The notes under the pieces: generated by a model | The model's database searches: none | What the model saw: the letters and a program-made list of their open reading frames with translations, nothing else | What the model was told of the DNA's origin: nothing | Source: Chara braunii | Taxonomy: Eukaryota > Streptophyta > Charophyceae > Charales > Characeae | Assembly (NCBI GenBank): GCA_003427395.1 | Contig: BFEA01000010.1 | Location: 3,539,646 to 3,574,358, forward strand | DNA: 34,713 nt | Reading direction: 5' to 3' | Made by a program: the position numbers and the translations under genes | Shown here: positions 9,268-18,330 of the stretch, one piece after another | How the letters are laid out: every line of letters starts with the position of its first letter | Position numbering within the stretch: the stretch's first letter is position 1

Positions 9268-9516
9268 TTATTTTTATTTATATCGTTTGAGATCACATAC
9301 TATAATAGGAATCAGAGTTGGAAAAAAGGGGTGCGAGGCAACAGAGCGAGGGAGGGGCGCCAAGTATGACGGCTCTTACCTCCTTCAGCATCCCCCGCTT
9401 TCCTATGCCTAAACCCCACATAAGCACATAACCATCTTCAAGCAACATGAGTGAAATAGTATTTTCAAATGGCTTACTTAGATCAGGACTCATGCGCAAA
9501 GGACTCTCATTCCATA

Positions 9517-9522
9517 ATTGAT
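9517..9522. other. ATTGAT, candidate target-site duplicate
   Basis: ATTGAT lies 6 bp outside the left-arm start and recurs in direct orientation at 32859-32864, at the outer edge of the right arm. A 6-mer match in so short an interval may be chance, and the left copy is not flush with the arm. Confidence 0.2.
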
Positions 9523-10023
9523 CCATGTAACAGGGCGATTGCGGGAGCTCTACCGGAGTTCAGGCGGAACTTTGGAGGCAGGAACCGACGAGGTATGTTA
9601 CTTTGACACAATTGTTGTTTTAGAACATGACAGACTACCATCCGTAATGATGCTCATAAGGGTTAGGAATTCAGGATCGATAAACCCTTCAAAGGTTAAG
9701 GGATGGACAAAGGTCTTGGATTGCGGGTAGAAAAAAGATTGGCTGAGTGAAAACTGATTGCTTCTGGGTACATCAATCTTGTTGTGTGGGCATTGATTGA
9801 AAGTATGCATACAAGGTATCTACCTTCCCCGATCATTCTCTTTATACTCCATTTAAACGATGATGGGTACCTTGATTTGAGCTTACTATAATCAACTGTC
9901 AGAGATCATACCGGTTATTGCTCATTATGCATCTGATCCAACATAAGTTCTCGAACTAACAACGATTCAGGGCTCGAATGTCATCGAAAGCCATGACTTG
10001 ATCCAGAGATAAGACTTGTGTGG

Positions 10024-10870
10024 AGGTAAGAATAAGCATGAAAAACCTGCCTTAACTCCGATAAGCCTTACGCTTGGTCAGCGGTAAGAGCAGGATCTTT
10101 GGACACCCGCCTTATTCAAGGCTAGCCAGTGATAAGAGTAGCAGGGAAATTCTGCCTTATCAGTGACTAGTCTCACATAAGAGTAGTAAAGTTTCAAGGA
10201 CACCTGCCTTATCACTAACCAATCTTACATTCTTTTCAGTGGTAAGAGTGGCAAGGATTCTTAGACACCCGCCTTATTGAGGGCTAGCCAGTGATAAGAG
10301 TAACAGGGAAATCCAACCTTATCAGTGACTCGTCTGATATAAGACTAGTGAGGTTTCAAGGACACCTGCCTTATCATTGATCTACCTAACATTCTTTTCA
10401 GTGGTAAGAGTAGCGAGGATCCTTGGATACCCACCTTATTGAGGGCTAGCTAGTGATAAGAGAAGCAGGGAAATCCTGCCTTATCAGTGACTAGTCTAAT
10501 ATAAGAGAAGTGAGGTTTCAAGGACACCTGCCTTATCATTGATCTGACTAACATTCATTCAGTGGTAAGAGTAGCAAGAATCCTTGGACACCCACCTTAT
10601 TGAGGGATAGCCAGTGATAAGAGAAGCAAAAAAATCATACCTTATCTGTGACTAGTCTGATATAAGAGTAGTGAGGTTTCAAGGACACATGCCTTATCGA
10701 TAAACATCCTAGCGCGTAGTCAGTGATAAAAATAGCAAGGGTCCTTGGACACCCGCCTTATTGAGGGCTGGCCAGTGATAAGAGTAGCATAAAAATTCTG
10801 CCTTATCAGTGATTAGTCTGATATAAGAGTAATGAGGTTTCAGAGATACCTGCCTTATCAGTAACTAGCC
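10024..10870 (-). repeat. Tandem array of about 160-bp units, each of three hairpin-forming subunits
   Basis: Units begin at about 10083, 10241, 10403, 10564 and 10724 (spacing 158-162 bp), with a partial unit from 10024. Each unit holds three subunits of about 50-60 bp that open with (G)(G/A)TAAGAG and close with GCCTTAT(C). The middle subunit folds as GATAAG, four bases, GCAGG-GAAAT-CCTGC, CTTATC. The first contains AAGGATCCTT. The third has AGGTTTCAAGGACACCT. Reverse complemented, these match the array at 31134-32300. Confidence 0.85.
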
Positions 10871-11151
10871 ATAGGGTAAGTCTACCGCTAAGTGTACTTT
10901 GGCTCACAAGGGCCAAGACCCACAAGATTTGCCTTTGTCCAACAAGTTTCAGTAACAAGTGGATATATACTGAATGGTCTGTCATACCACCGCTAACTTT
11001 CTCCACAATCTGCATTGTTCAGTCCTAACTAACTATCTTTGATTCTACTGAGAGGGGATAAGTAAGATTTTGCCTCAGAGAGAGACTATCCATTTGTCTA
11101 ATTTCTTTCCTTGAGATTTTTTTCCACATGTTGGATTGATGATGTGTTCAT

Positions 11152-11589
11152 GTGTGTTGGAAGAAGGAAGGGAACTCAGACAGGATAATCCAGAAAAGGG
11201 ATAGGAATGAGATAGTGAAAGGGATATGGAGAATTACTGTGACATTAAAAAGGGGGGTGAACTATTATTCACTACCTGAAGCGGAAGGGCAACAACCCAA
11301 ACGATTAGTTAAGGATAGGAGTCAGACAGAAAACACAGAGTCTAGAAGGAAATTTTTTAGATCTCAGTTAGGAAGAGAGATGTTAAAAGTTTCTCTTGGA
11401 CTATGTTGTGTCTACAGGTTTCGACATTTCGGAGAACTTACGGGGGAATCCGTAAGAACAACAATTATGTTATCTCTGGATAACAGGTCGGTAGAACTCC
11501 GACTCAACTTCCACCATGGCTTGACACCCACACCTAAGACAAGATCTAAGAAGGGAACAGATAAATCTTCCTCCTGTATCTATGCCTAA
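11152..11589 (+). CDS. Uncharacterised open frame in the left arm (145 codons)
   Basis: An open frame from ATG at 11152 to TAA. The protein is basic (many Lys/Arg, for example K-R-D-R-N and S-R-R-K), with no transmembrane stretch or motif I recognise. The corresponding part of the right arm (about 30480-30700, reversed) keeps sequence similarity, including CCACATGGCTTGA-type and CTGTAGACACAGC blocks, but I do not see the frame preserved. It may be a chance frame in an old repeat or a remnant of an arm-encoded protein. Confidence 0.2.
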   Translation: MCWKKEGNSDRIIQKRDRNEIVKGIWRITVTLKRGVNYYSLPEAEGQQPKRLVKDRSQTENTESRRKFFRSQLGREMLKVSLGLCCVYRFRHFGELTGESVRTTIMLSLDNRSVELRLNFHHGLTPTPKTRSKKGTDKSSSCIYA

Positions 11590-12504
11590 ATTGTCCAAAT
11601 CACACTCTGAAGTCTTCGAAAATGTGTGGGGCTGGGGTAAAAGGAGTCAGGGTTAGGAAAGAATGTTGTTTTCAAGGGTTTGGGCCGTGAGTGGCATGCT
11701 ATGAATGGATCAAAGGTTGACGCTCGTAGCGCATTTTTGTATTCTGCATCTTTATGTGTGTATGTGATGTCTTGCATCTGCACAGGTGTTGGACGTTTGT
11801 GCTGTCTTCTGAATTTGGGATCGTCTGAGATATTCGGGCAAAGGGACACGACAATTGTGAAAGTGAGGTCCACCGCTCAGTCAGTTCCCCTGATTTACAT
11901 ACATATATATATGTATATATATATACTTGTGAATGGGATCGTAGGCCAGTCGGTACTTAGGAAGTCATTTTATTTGGGACTTCTTTTGAGGAAAATGAGA
12001 GATTACTAAGGGTTTGACTCTGACATTTTCATAAGGTCAACAAAGGGGACATAGAGTCATTACCATAGTTAGTTAAGCGTGGAAGACTGTCCGAGAAGTC
12101 GACCTGATTAGATAGTCAGTCCTGAGAGTTAACACCTCGGGGCTCGATATATGGGTCAGTCTTAAGGCGTTCTACCGCGCGTATGCCTATGCTACGGCGA
12201 TCGAGAAAACGCCCTCGGCTGGCCTACCTCTGTGATTGCATGTAAAAGCCTTCGCACGTGAGTCAGTAGCTCAGCAGGGATACGCCTACCTAAGGGATGA
12301 TGACAACTCTCGCAGGTGGAGGTAATGTAGTACCTCGTGGGATCCCTAACCTGTCGTAGGGAGTCGCGAGAGGTATAACATGCACGCACGGTCGGAGTTG
12401 GTATTGCGTAAAGTGACAAAAAGATACTCCTGCGTGACACGACCGTGAGATCCGACACAAAACTACTTTGCGTCTGGGTGTGGGACCGCCGCGCGCGACA
12501 GCGT

Positions 12505-12906
12505 CCAACTATTCTTTCATTCCTGTCTAAGCCATGCGGAAGTGCTGCCACAACGACTTATGCGAGGTGGTCTGCAGTGAGCCCGAAGACGAAGTGGGTG
12601 AGAAGGAGCTAAGCCATAGCGACGGGATAGCAACGGTCAAAGCCGCAATAGCTGTAGATAGAGTGTAACGTGTATGTGTGTACGTGTGTGTACATAGTTT
12701 CACGTGTGGGATATCCACGGTGATCCGTTGTGCGAACAAAGAGTTGTCTGGGGCTCTGTGGGCGTTGTGTCGCCATAACCAATGAAGTGAACGTGTACCT
12801 GAACTCTGTTCTCGACTACCATATCTCTAAGTTTGAGTGGGTTATTGTCCCCCGTTTGCTGCACACCTGTTTGCATACATGTGAAGTGTGAAAGATGTCG
12901 AGTCTG

Positions 12907-12955
<49 letters not shown>

Positions 12956-12960
12956 GTAAC

Positions 12961-12992
<32 letters not shown>

Positions 12993-13370
12993 ACGAAAAA
13001 TGAATGATAGCGATCTTCAATATCCAAGCAGCATCATACACATGAGACCAGATAGTCGTGACGTTGAACGAAAAGCAGAACTGCACCACGTCTCCCACCA
13101 AATAAGAGCACAACAAAAGGTCATAAGTGGCAATGATCGAGTAGTCTCATCATTCATCAACAGAGAACCAATGTCGACATCCTATCAAGCACTCCGCGCC
13201 CAGACTACAAATAACAGATCCTATCTAGCCTATCTACAATGTCGCTGATGACGTCAACAGTTTCCCGAAGTTCGAGCAGATCTCGCCCAATGTCGTTCGC
13301 CTCAAGCACCAGGTATGTCTCTCGTACCACTCACAACCTCGATCCCCAACTCACAGATGCCACATGCACC
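12505..13370 (+). pseudogene. Decayed gene-like composite repeat, copy 3
   Basis: ATG at 12534 opens M-R-K-C-C, with later C-E-V-V-C and PEDEVGE, matching the starts at 5151 and 6719 (minus). The sequence before the ATG matches copy 1 only back to the junction at 12504, so the TATA region is missing. CGCCATAACC (about 12772), ATATCTCTAAG, TTTGCTGCACACC and GAGTCTGATTA mirror copies 1 and 2. The AAT run is 12908-12991, then N-D-S-D-L and I-I-H-M-R. The block ends AAGTTCGAGCAGATCTCG and AAGCACCAG|GTATGTCTC at about 13313, a donor-like site. Frame changes rule out a functional gene. Confidence 0.5.
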
Positions 13371-13422
13371 TAAGAACCACCATCGCTCCATCCAGCACAC
13401 AGCAGCGCAGCTCGGCTATGGC

Positions 13423-13469
<47 letters not shown>

Positions 13470-13880
13470 CCCATTCCTCTTTTCATACTCCTTCATGGTC
13501 CCTCACTTCCTTTTGTTTTTCTCCCTCATCTTCTCTCTCTCAATAGACACTTTCCAGAGCTTAGAGTAGATGGTGGGAGACTTTTTCGCTAGTAATGGCC
13601 TCCCCATGGGCTCATCCTACACTTTTGTGTAAATCGCCACTTCCCATCTTGTTTGTGCATGCATGAGAGTGAGTTTCAGTCACTCTCCTCTCACTTTCTC
13701 TCCATTTCTTCACTTAGTAGCAAATCGCAACTCTTGTTTGTGCTTGTTCTAATGTTTTGATGATGTTTTCCTCTNTTTTTTTTTTTTTTTTTTTTTTTTT
13801 TTCTTCTTCTTCTTCTTGCACATTCCTCTTCCACGCGATCCCCTTCCTCCCTCTGCGCACCTCCTCATGTCGCATACCGT
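13371..13880 (+). repeat. Poly-T runs in pyrimidine-rich DNA
   Basis: Poly-T at about 13427-13469 and again at 13776-13801, the second preceded by one ambiguous base (13775). CTCACTTTCTCTCCATTTCT-type sequence lies between. AGTAGCAAATCGC and GTAAATCGCCACTTCCCATC look like a local duplication (about 13630 and 13716). Homopolymer lengths in the assembly may be unreliable. Confidence 0.75.
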
Positions 13881-13884
13881 AATG

Positions 13885-14045
13885 GCACAGACCAGAACAA
13901 GAACTGACCTCTCTCACATAGTACAGGATAGAGCAGTGGAAGGCTAATATACCAATGATCAAACAAGTCAACGTCCCAACCCAAACCAAACATACATCAT
14001 CATCAACACATGGTGTGAAGGCGCCTGGCGACCACACAGAAAGAA
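13885..14045 (-). repeat. Second copy of the coding-like dispersed repeat
   Basis: Read on the minus strand it follows 1335-1490: GGCGCCTTCACACCATGTG, TGTATGTTTGGT, CATTGGTATATTAGC, CTATCCTGTACTATG, GAGAGAGGTCAG. The homologous frame reads F-T-P-C, D-D-D-V-C-L-V, and shifts before the end. No known domain. Confidence 0.5.
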
Positions 14046-14514
14046 TGCGCCAGTCCCCAAGCATAATCATTATGCTTTGTCGTTTCAGTAATTCCTGGTC
14101 AGCCACGTGGCCCAATCATAATGAGCGCATCAGGTAACTGTATGCACAGGCGCAGACCTCTCCCTCTCTCATACACACACATACACATACACATCCACAT
14201 AATAGTAGTGTACAGTTTCGTGTTCTAACGATAGATTCGTTCGATTTTGCTCATCCTATTGACGAAAATAGCAGGAGATCAGTCGCGCGGTTGGAGGCTT
14301 ACCTGTTGAGCTCTTTCTTCGTCGTCGCTGTCACCGTCTGCTCGACACTCCTCGATCCTTTCACGATGTGCGACATACCGTGACCATAGCATGGGGCATG
14401 ACATGTATACGCTCGCATCTCGTCATGATGGGCAGCTCACCGCGACTACCTTTGCTTATGGCAATCAGCAGAGACATGGCGATGTGAGTATCGTCCCTTC
14501 CTCTATCCTCCTCC
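14046..14514. other. Unassigned sequence with short (CA)n
   Basis: An imperfect (CA)n lies at about 14173-14199. The reverse strand shows CAG|GTAAGC-like donor words near 14300. No gene recognised. Confidence 0.35.
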
Positions 14515-14521
14515 TACTACT

Positions 14522-14553
<32 letters not shown>

Positions 14554-15223
14554 TTGTTCTTCTTCTTCTTCTTCTTCTTCTCCTCTTCGTCTATTCCCTT
14601 TCTCCTTATTCTTCACGACATTCCCCTCCTTCCTCTGGTCCGCGCCATGTCACCTTCTCCCACCCCGCACCGCTTGTAACGCGTTTTGTCACGTTATGCA
14701 GAATACCAAAACCTCAATATGGAAAACGCGACGGGCATAAGCGCTCGTTCCAAAGATGTCGGGCGCATGAAGAGTTCGGCCTTGCGTCACCATCGTCGGT
14801 CGCAAGGCCAGGCACGTTGCTCCTTTCCCCTTCTCGTTTCCTCCTACTCCTTCTTTGTCTTCTTCCTCTTCTTCTTCTTCTTCTACTTCCTCTTCTTTCT
14901 ACTTCTTTTCCCCGCGTTGTATTGTTATTCACCCAGTGGCATTCTTTATTCCTGCTCGCTGGCTATCGTCTCTCCTCATTCTTGGTGTGCCCTCCTTCCT
15001 CCTCACTTTCGTGCGTCCTCGCTCACCTTCTCCTCTCGTGTATTTCTCCTTCTTTTGTCCTCTTCAACTCTTCTTCCTTTTCCCCCCGCGCTACATCTCC
15101 ATTGATCGCGCATCCTCTTCCTTGCCTCCGCGCGTTCCACCCCGCTTTCGCACACACCTCGTTTTCTTCCTCCTGCAGGCTGCGCTCCTCTTCCTGCTCT
15201 TCTTTCCGCTCTTCTTCTTCTTG

Positions 15224-15256
<33 letters not shown>

Positions 15257-15356
15257 TTCCCCTTCTTCTTCTTCTTCTTCTTCTTCTTCCTCTTCATCTT
15301 CTTCTTCTTCTTCTTCTTCTTCTTCTTCTTCTTCTTCTTCTTCTTCTTCTCTTCTC
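14515..15356 (+). repeat. (TTC)n-rich pyrimidine tract
   Basis: Long TTC/TCC runs at about 14515-14585, 14860-14900 and 15205-15356 in otherwise C/T-rich DNA. This yields overlapping open frames of up to 361 codons made of Ser, Phe, Leu and (opposite strand) Lys/Glu/Arg runs. The frames overlap in different phases without conserved motifs, so I do not call genes. Confidence 0.85.
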
Positions 15357-15980
15357 TTCCCCGCACGCCGCTACCTCGCCGCTTCCACCTTCTCATCGCG
15401 CGCCCGTTCCTTCCAACATCTGCGTGCCGATCTCCCTCGCGCGAGTCTCTCTCCAGCTCGACTTCACGGTGCTTAACTCTCTCACATCGCTCGTTCGTCC
15501 TCCACATGCACCGAAACCCGCTTGTCCTTGACTCTAGGCTCCTCGGTCCTCCGCATGCCAAGGAGGGGCAGACGTACCTCGATCGAAATTTGCCATCACG
15601 GGGGGGGGGGGATGTCAAAGACTTCCTAAAAATGAATCTGCCCCAAAATCGGGGCAATTTCATTAAAATATGTTTATTAAAATGAAACATAAAAGTAAAA
15701 GAGAAAGACGATCTACGGATTAACGAGAAATAAAGAATAATTGGGAGATAAACAAATATAAAAAAATAATAATAATAATAAAATTATGAAGACTAACTAA
15801 ATCTAACTGTTAATTCCCCTAACTCGCCAAGTGTTGGGCCCCCGTTACAGTAGGGGCTCAGACTTCAACTGACCAAGCTATCTCTAACCAATCCTATCAC
15901 CGAGGTCGTGGGTTCAAGCCCCGGTCATTCGAAACCGGGTAAACAAAAGTAAAGCTCCCTGTTACAAAAAGCTAGCTCAA
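15357..15980. other. Unassigned sequence with G run and A-rich part
   Basis: A run of 11 G at about 15600-15610, then A-rich DNA with a short (AAT)n near 15762-15781. GTGGGTTCAAGCCCC at about 15908-15922 resembles a tRNA T-arm (B box). No complete tRNA could be folded around it. Confidence 0.35.
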
Positions 15981-15983
15981 GGT

Positions 15984-16055
15984 CAGGTCAGGGGGACTCG
16001 ATCCCCGTGTTTCCCGTTTACCACTTTACCCTGAAACCTATTGAGCTAGCTCCTA
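15984..16055 (-). tRNA. tRNA-like relic or hairpin
   Basis: On the minus strand an A-box-like TAGCTCAATAGG begins 46 nt before a T-arm GGGG-ATCGAGT-CCCC, the spacing expected of tRNA positions 8 and 54. A GGT would fall at the anticodon (Thr if real). Acceptor and anticodon stems pair poorly. The region is also bounded by GCTAGCTC (15971) and its complement GAGCTAGC (16043), giving an 8-bp stem. More likely a pseudogene, or a tRNA-derived repeat, than a working tRNA. Confidence 0.2.
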
Positions 16056-16509
16056 CTTCGATTTGAAGAGGAGCTGTTCAAATATATATTGAGTAATGGG
16101 GCTCAGTTCACCTAGTGGTCCGAGCACATTTCTTAATTCACGAGTGTGTGCACGCTTGCTGGTCTGCGTGCCTGTCTGAGCGCTTGCCGACTTGAGTGTA
16201 TGTGTGACCTGCAAGGGCACTAGGTTGATCGGAAGGTCCGAAGAGCCGGTACTTACCGGTAGCCGTGCCATTGAGGGTTGCTACGGGGAAAACACTCAAG
16301 TGGCGGGGAAAATGGCCTGCGACACTTAGGAGCCATGAAAAACACTCAAGTAGTAGGTAGACCAATACCACACCAAGTAAGGGTAGATATGCCACGTACT
16401 CGAGGCCAAGCGGGAGAAGACAAATGTTGACATTCTTGTAGAGGTCCAGTACCGATAGATAGACAGGTACCATCCTAAGTCTCAGTGTGTGTCGTAGATG
16501 TACCCGACA
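16056..16509. other. Unassigned sequence between the insertion and the inner left arm
   Basis: AAAACACTCAAGT occurs twice (about 16290 and 16338) about 48 bp apart. Otherwise no gene or match. The exact end of the inserted material is uncertain within this stretch. Confidence 0.35.
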
Positions 16510-16788
16510 CAACACTTACCTAATCAACCCCTCGACCTTCTTGGTCGGAGGGTATTACTATCGATCCTAACCATCGCAGCGCGCGCCATAACAACACCCG
16601 CTCATACGTTTAAAATTTTATCATTAATTTGCCCCGGCCTCAATGGCCGAGGAAATCGTTTCAAGTATCACGCCGATGCTCGCACACCCTTTTCATTTCA
16701 GACCGGCCCTGTCACGGTAGCCGATGTCGTCGCTGTGTCGAATGCAAAAACATGGCCAAATACCCGTGTAAGGGTATTTGGTCCGACA
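16510..16788 (-). repeat. Innermost piece of the left inverted-repeat arm
   Basis: This matches the reverse complement of about 29230-29480: GACCGGCCCTGTCACGGTA, TCGAATGCAAAAACATG, the AAATACCC palindrome, and CCGACAGCGT. On the minus strand it starts TGTCGGACC at 16788, equivalent to TGTCGGAGT at 29230. Similarity stops just inside that point on both sides, which marks it as a terminus. Confidence 0.65.
16756..16781. repeat. Palindrome around CCAAATACCC (arm terminus)
   Basis: A near-perfect inverted repeat, CCAAATACCC with a short centre and GGGTATTTGG. Related palindromes lie at 29238-29261 and 29512-29535. It is 7 bp from the TG terminus of the arm. Confidence 0.75.
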
Positions 16789-17169
16789 GCGTGTTGACGA
16801 GCTAGTCGTGTATTCAGCAGTTGTTCTGGCAAGTTCAAATTGTCTTTTCAGATTACCACAGTGAGTTACCTTGGTGAAATTTAATTGTCGACTTTAAGCA
16901 TCCTCTCACAATTCCAAAGTAGAATCATCCATGATTGCGGTTCGTATCTGCACTTAACTACCGTTCGCCAAGACCTCGGGAGGTCGTTTGCGACCTGATG
17001 TTGGTAATGAAGGTAGCAGTTCAGCCCATTTAGAATCTACGACAGTCAACTTAAACAAGACATCAATAGCCTTGAGTTTGAGACTAGTTCTCTTCTTCAA
17101 GTATAGAGCCCACCAAAACGAGTTGTTGTTTATTCTATTCGTCACCTAGGACCTAGAGAGAGGGGAGTC
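16789..17169. other. Start of the internal region, unassigned
   Basis: If the left arm were a normal 5' LTR a primer-binding site should lie next to it. I see no tRNA-complementary word here, which fits an inverted or rearranged arm. No coding remnant recognised before 17170. Confidence 0.3.
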
Positions 17170-17415
17170 ATGAGGGATGATGAGGTCCTGGTGGTGAAGT
17201 CCATATCAAACAGAGACAAGAGAGAGGGATGGGAAGAAGAGGCATGCCGACATATGGATCCCTATAGGAAGGAACAGAGAGAACAAGCGGGCAGGCTGAT
17301 CAAAGAAAAAAAGTATATTGAACATGTGCCCTATTTTTATAACCATAGTGGCAAGTTGCAAAGTACCGGCTCGTTGCTAGAGACGGTGGAGCAGGCTAAG
17401 GCAAGGCTCGGATGA
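17170..17415 (+). CDS. Hypothetical charged protein fragment
   Basis: An open frame of 81 codons, rich in Glu, Lys and Arg (K-R-E-G-W-E-E-E, R-K-E-Q-R-E-Q), ending in L-E-T-V-E-Q-A-K-A-R-L-G. Low hydrophobicity and likely helical. It precedes the module array on the same strand and may belong to the same ancestral reading frame. No family recognised. Confidence 0.3.
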   Translation: MRDDEVLVVKSISNRDKREGWEEEACRHMDPYRKEQREQAGRLIKEKKYIEHVPYFYNHSGKLQSTGSLLETVEQAKARLG

Positions 17416-17719
17416 GCGCAAAGATACATAAATTTTCCTCTCAACTTTTATCGCCAGGTAACCAGCAGTTCCCTCAACACTAACACTCAGTCACCCGAGT
17501 TGTCAGAAAGTCTCAGCAAAAGTTTAATCAGTATTCAGTCATCCCCCAAGCAACCCTCATTCGTCCGAGTCATTCGAGGTTTCCGGTCAGAAACAATCAT
17601 CAGAGGATTATTTTCTCATTTTATACCAAAGATCGACCCCATTATCCACCACAACATATGAGTATAGTCCAATCCTTTCTAGTCACAGGGTTAATTTTGA
17701 CCAATCTAAGTCACATAGC

Positions 17720-18330
17720 ATTTGAAGATGCTTTCCAGTATCGGTACGTCAGTGCAACTGACTTCAAGCGGGGAGAGTTATCTATCGTTGTGGTTCATAC
17801 TGAATTTGCAGGCGGCACCATCCATGACCTATGACCTTATGTAAAGAAAGGCAAAGAGACTCATGAGTACTTTGACTCAGTCTGGATTGCTGATGCCGGA
17901 TATCTTGAGGAAAAAGAGAGAGAGAGAGTTTGACGAGAAGAGGACAAAGTGGATCTACAGCTTCGGACACAAGCTTTACAGTGATTATCCCAGACCTCCA
18001 GTGACTATCCCTTTCACTCTCACAGATGACTCTAGTTAGGAAGACTTGGTGAACCTGGCCAAGAGGTATGTTTCACCTACAGTGATTAACTATGAGGTAG
18101 TGACTGAGCCATCAGAGTTCGACATCTCAGACGAGGGATCTTCTTTCAACCATATTTTCCTACCCTATGAAAGGAGTTTTGTGCTATGGTTGATTCCGTA
18201 TCATGGGATTCAGATGGAAATGCTCGAAGCTCGCAGGGTTCAGGTGACTCGACTTCCAAAAACCACAACCTCAGGGAGTACGGAGACACGGCTCAAGGCA
18301 CAAGAAACATGCAGCCAAGTGAGAGATTGA
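17720..18330 (+). pseudogene. Unknown repeated protein module, copy 1
   Basis: The first frame reads Y-R-Y-V-S, then G-E-L-S-I-V-V-V-H-T-E-F, then H-D-L-stop-P-Y-V-K-K-G. After a frame change near 17930, R-T-K-W-I-Y-S-F-G and a frame continuing past a stop into D-L-V-N-L-A-K-R (18046 onward). Copy 2 at 19154 has the same order, including V-V-L-T-H-F, D-I-R-P-Y-I-K-K-G and V-K-W. The conserved pattern across copies is Y-x-x, a hydrophobic strand with L-T-x-Y/H-F, then D-I/V/L-x-x-Y-V/I/M-P/K. Lies upstream of gag remnants on the same strand. Function unknown; stops and shifts show decay. Confidence 0.45.

Larger units (their letters stand above)
9528..12504 (-). repeat. Left arm of a long inverted repeat (possible inverted LTR or giant TIR)
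   Basis: This segment matches the reverse complement of about 29700-32859. Anchors: ACAGGGCGATTGCGGGAGCT (9530 against 32857), the hairpin arrays (10024-10870 against 31134-32300), CATAGATACAGG-type and AAATTGTCC (about 11590 against 30480), GGTTGACGCT (11714 against 30345), ATGCCTATGCTACG (12184 against 30005), GGGTGTGGGACCGCCGCGCG (12477 against 29720). Similarity is patchy, perhaps two-thirds by eye, so the duplication is old. The match stops at GACAGCGT (12497-12504). A last piece of the same arm seems to reappear at 16510-16788. The orientation given assumes the right arm is a plus-strand 3' LTR. Confidence 0.8.
12505..16500. mobile_element. About 4 kb of foreign repeat sequence interrupting the left arm
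   Basis: The left arm ends abruptly at 12504, and the matching right arm continues without this block. The block holds a plus-strand copy of the composite gene-like repeat, two poly-T runs, a copy of the 1335-1490 repeat, (CA)n and long (TTC)n tracts. No clean terminal repeats or target duplication are visible, so it may be several insertions or a rearrangement rather than one element. Confidence 0.5.

Noticed and set aside
10024-10870. CRISPR array
   Set aside because: Units are about 160 bp with no unique spacers, all parts are repeated, and the setting is eukaryotic.
11897-11925. TATA promoter at the TATATATATG/TATATATATA stretch
   Set aside because: It is a short AT microsatellite, replaced by ATATATATAAGTATG in the right arm, with no gene following.
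12268-12283. tRNA gene starting TAGCTCAGCAGGG
   Set aside because: A good A-box word, also in the right arm (about 29932), but no B box or T-arm at the required distance in either copy.
13427-13801. Poly(A) tails of minus-strand retroposons
   Set aside because: Possible for the two T runs, but no element body with a defined start or target duplication could be seen next to either, and one run is next to an ambiguous base.
14391-15690. Long overlapping open frames (up to 361 codons) on both strands
   Set aside because: They are Ser/Leu/Phe or Lys/Arg/Glu homopolymer-like runs produced by (TTC)n in several phases, with no conserved motif and no consistent frame.
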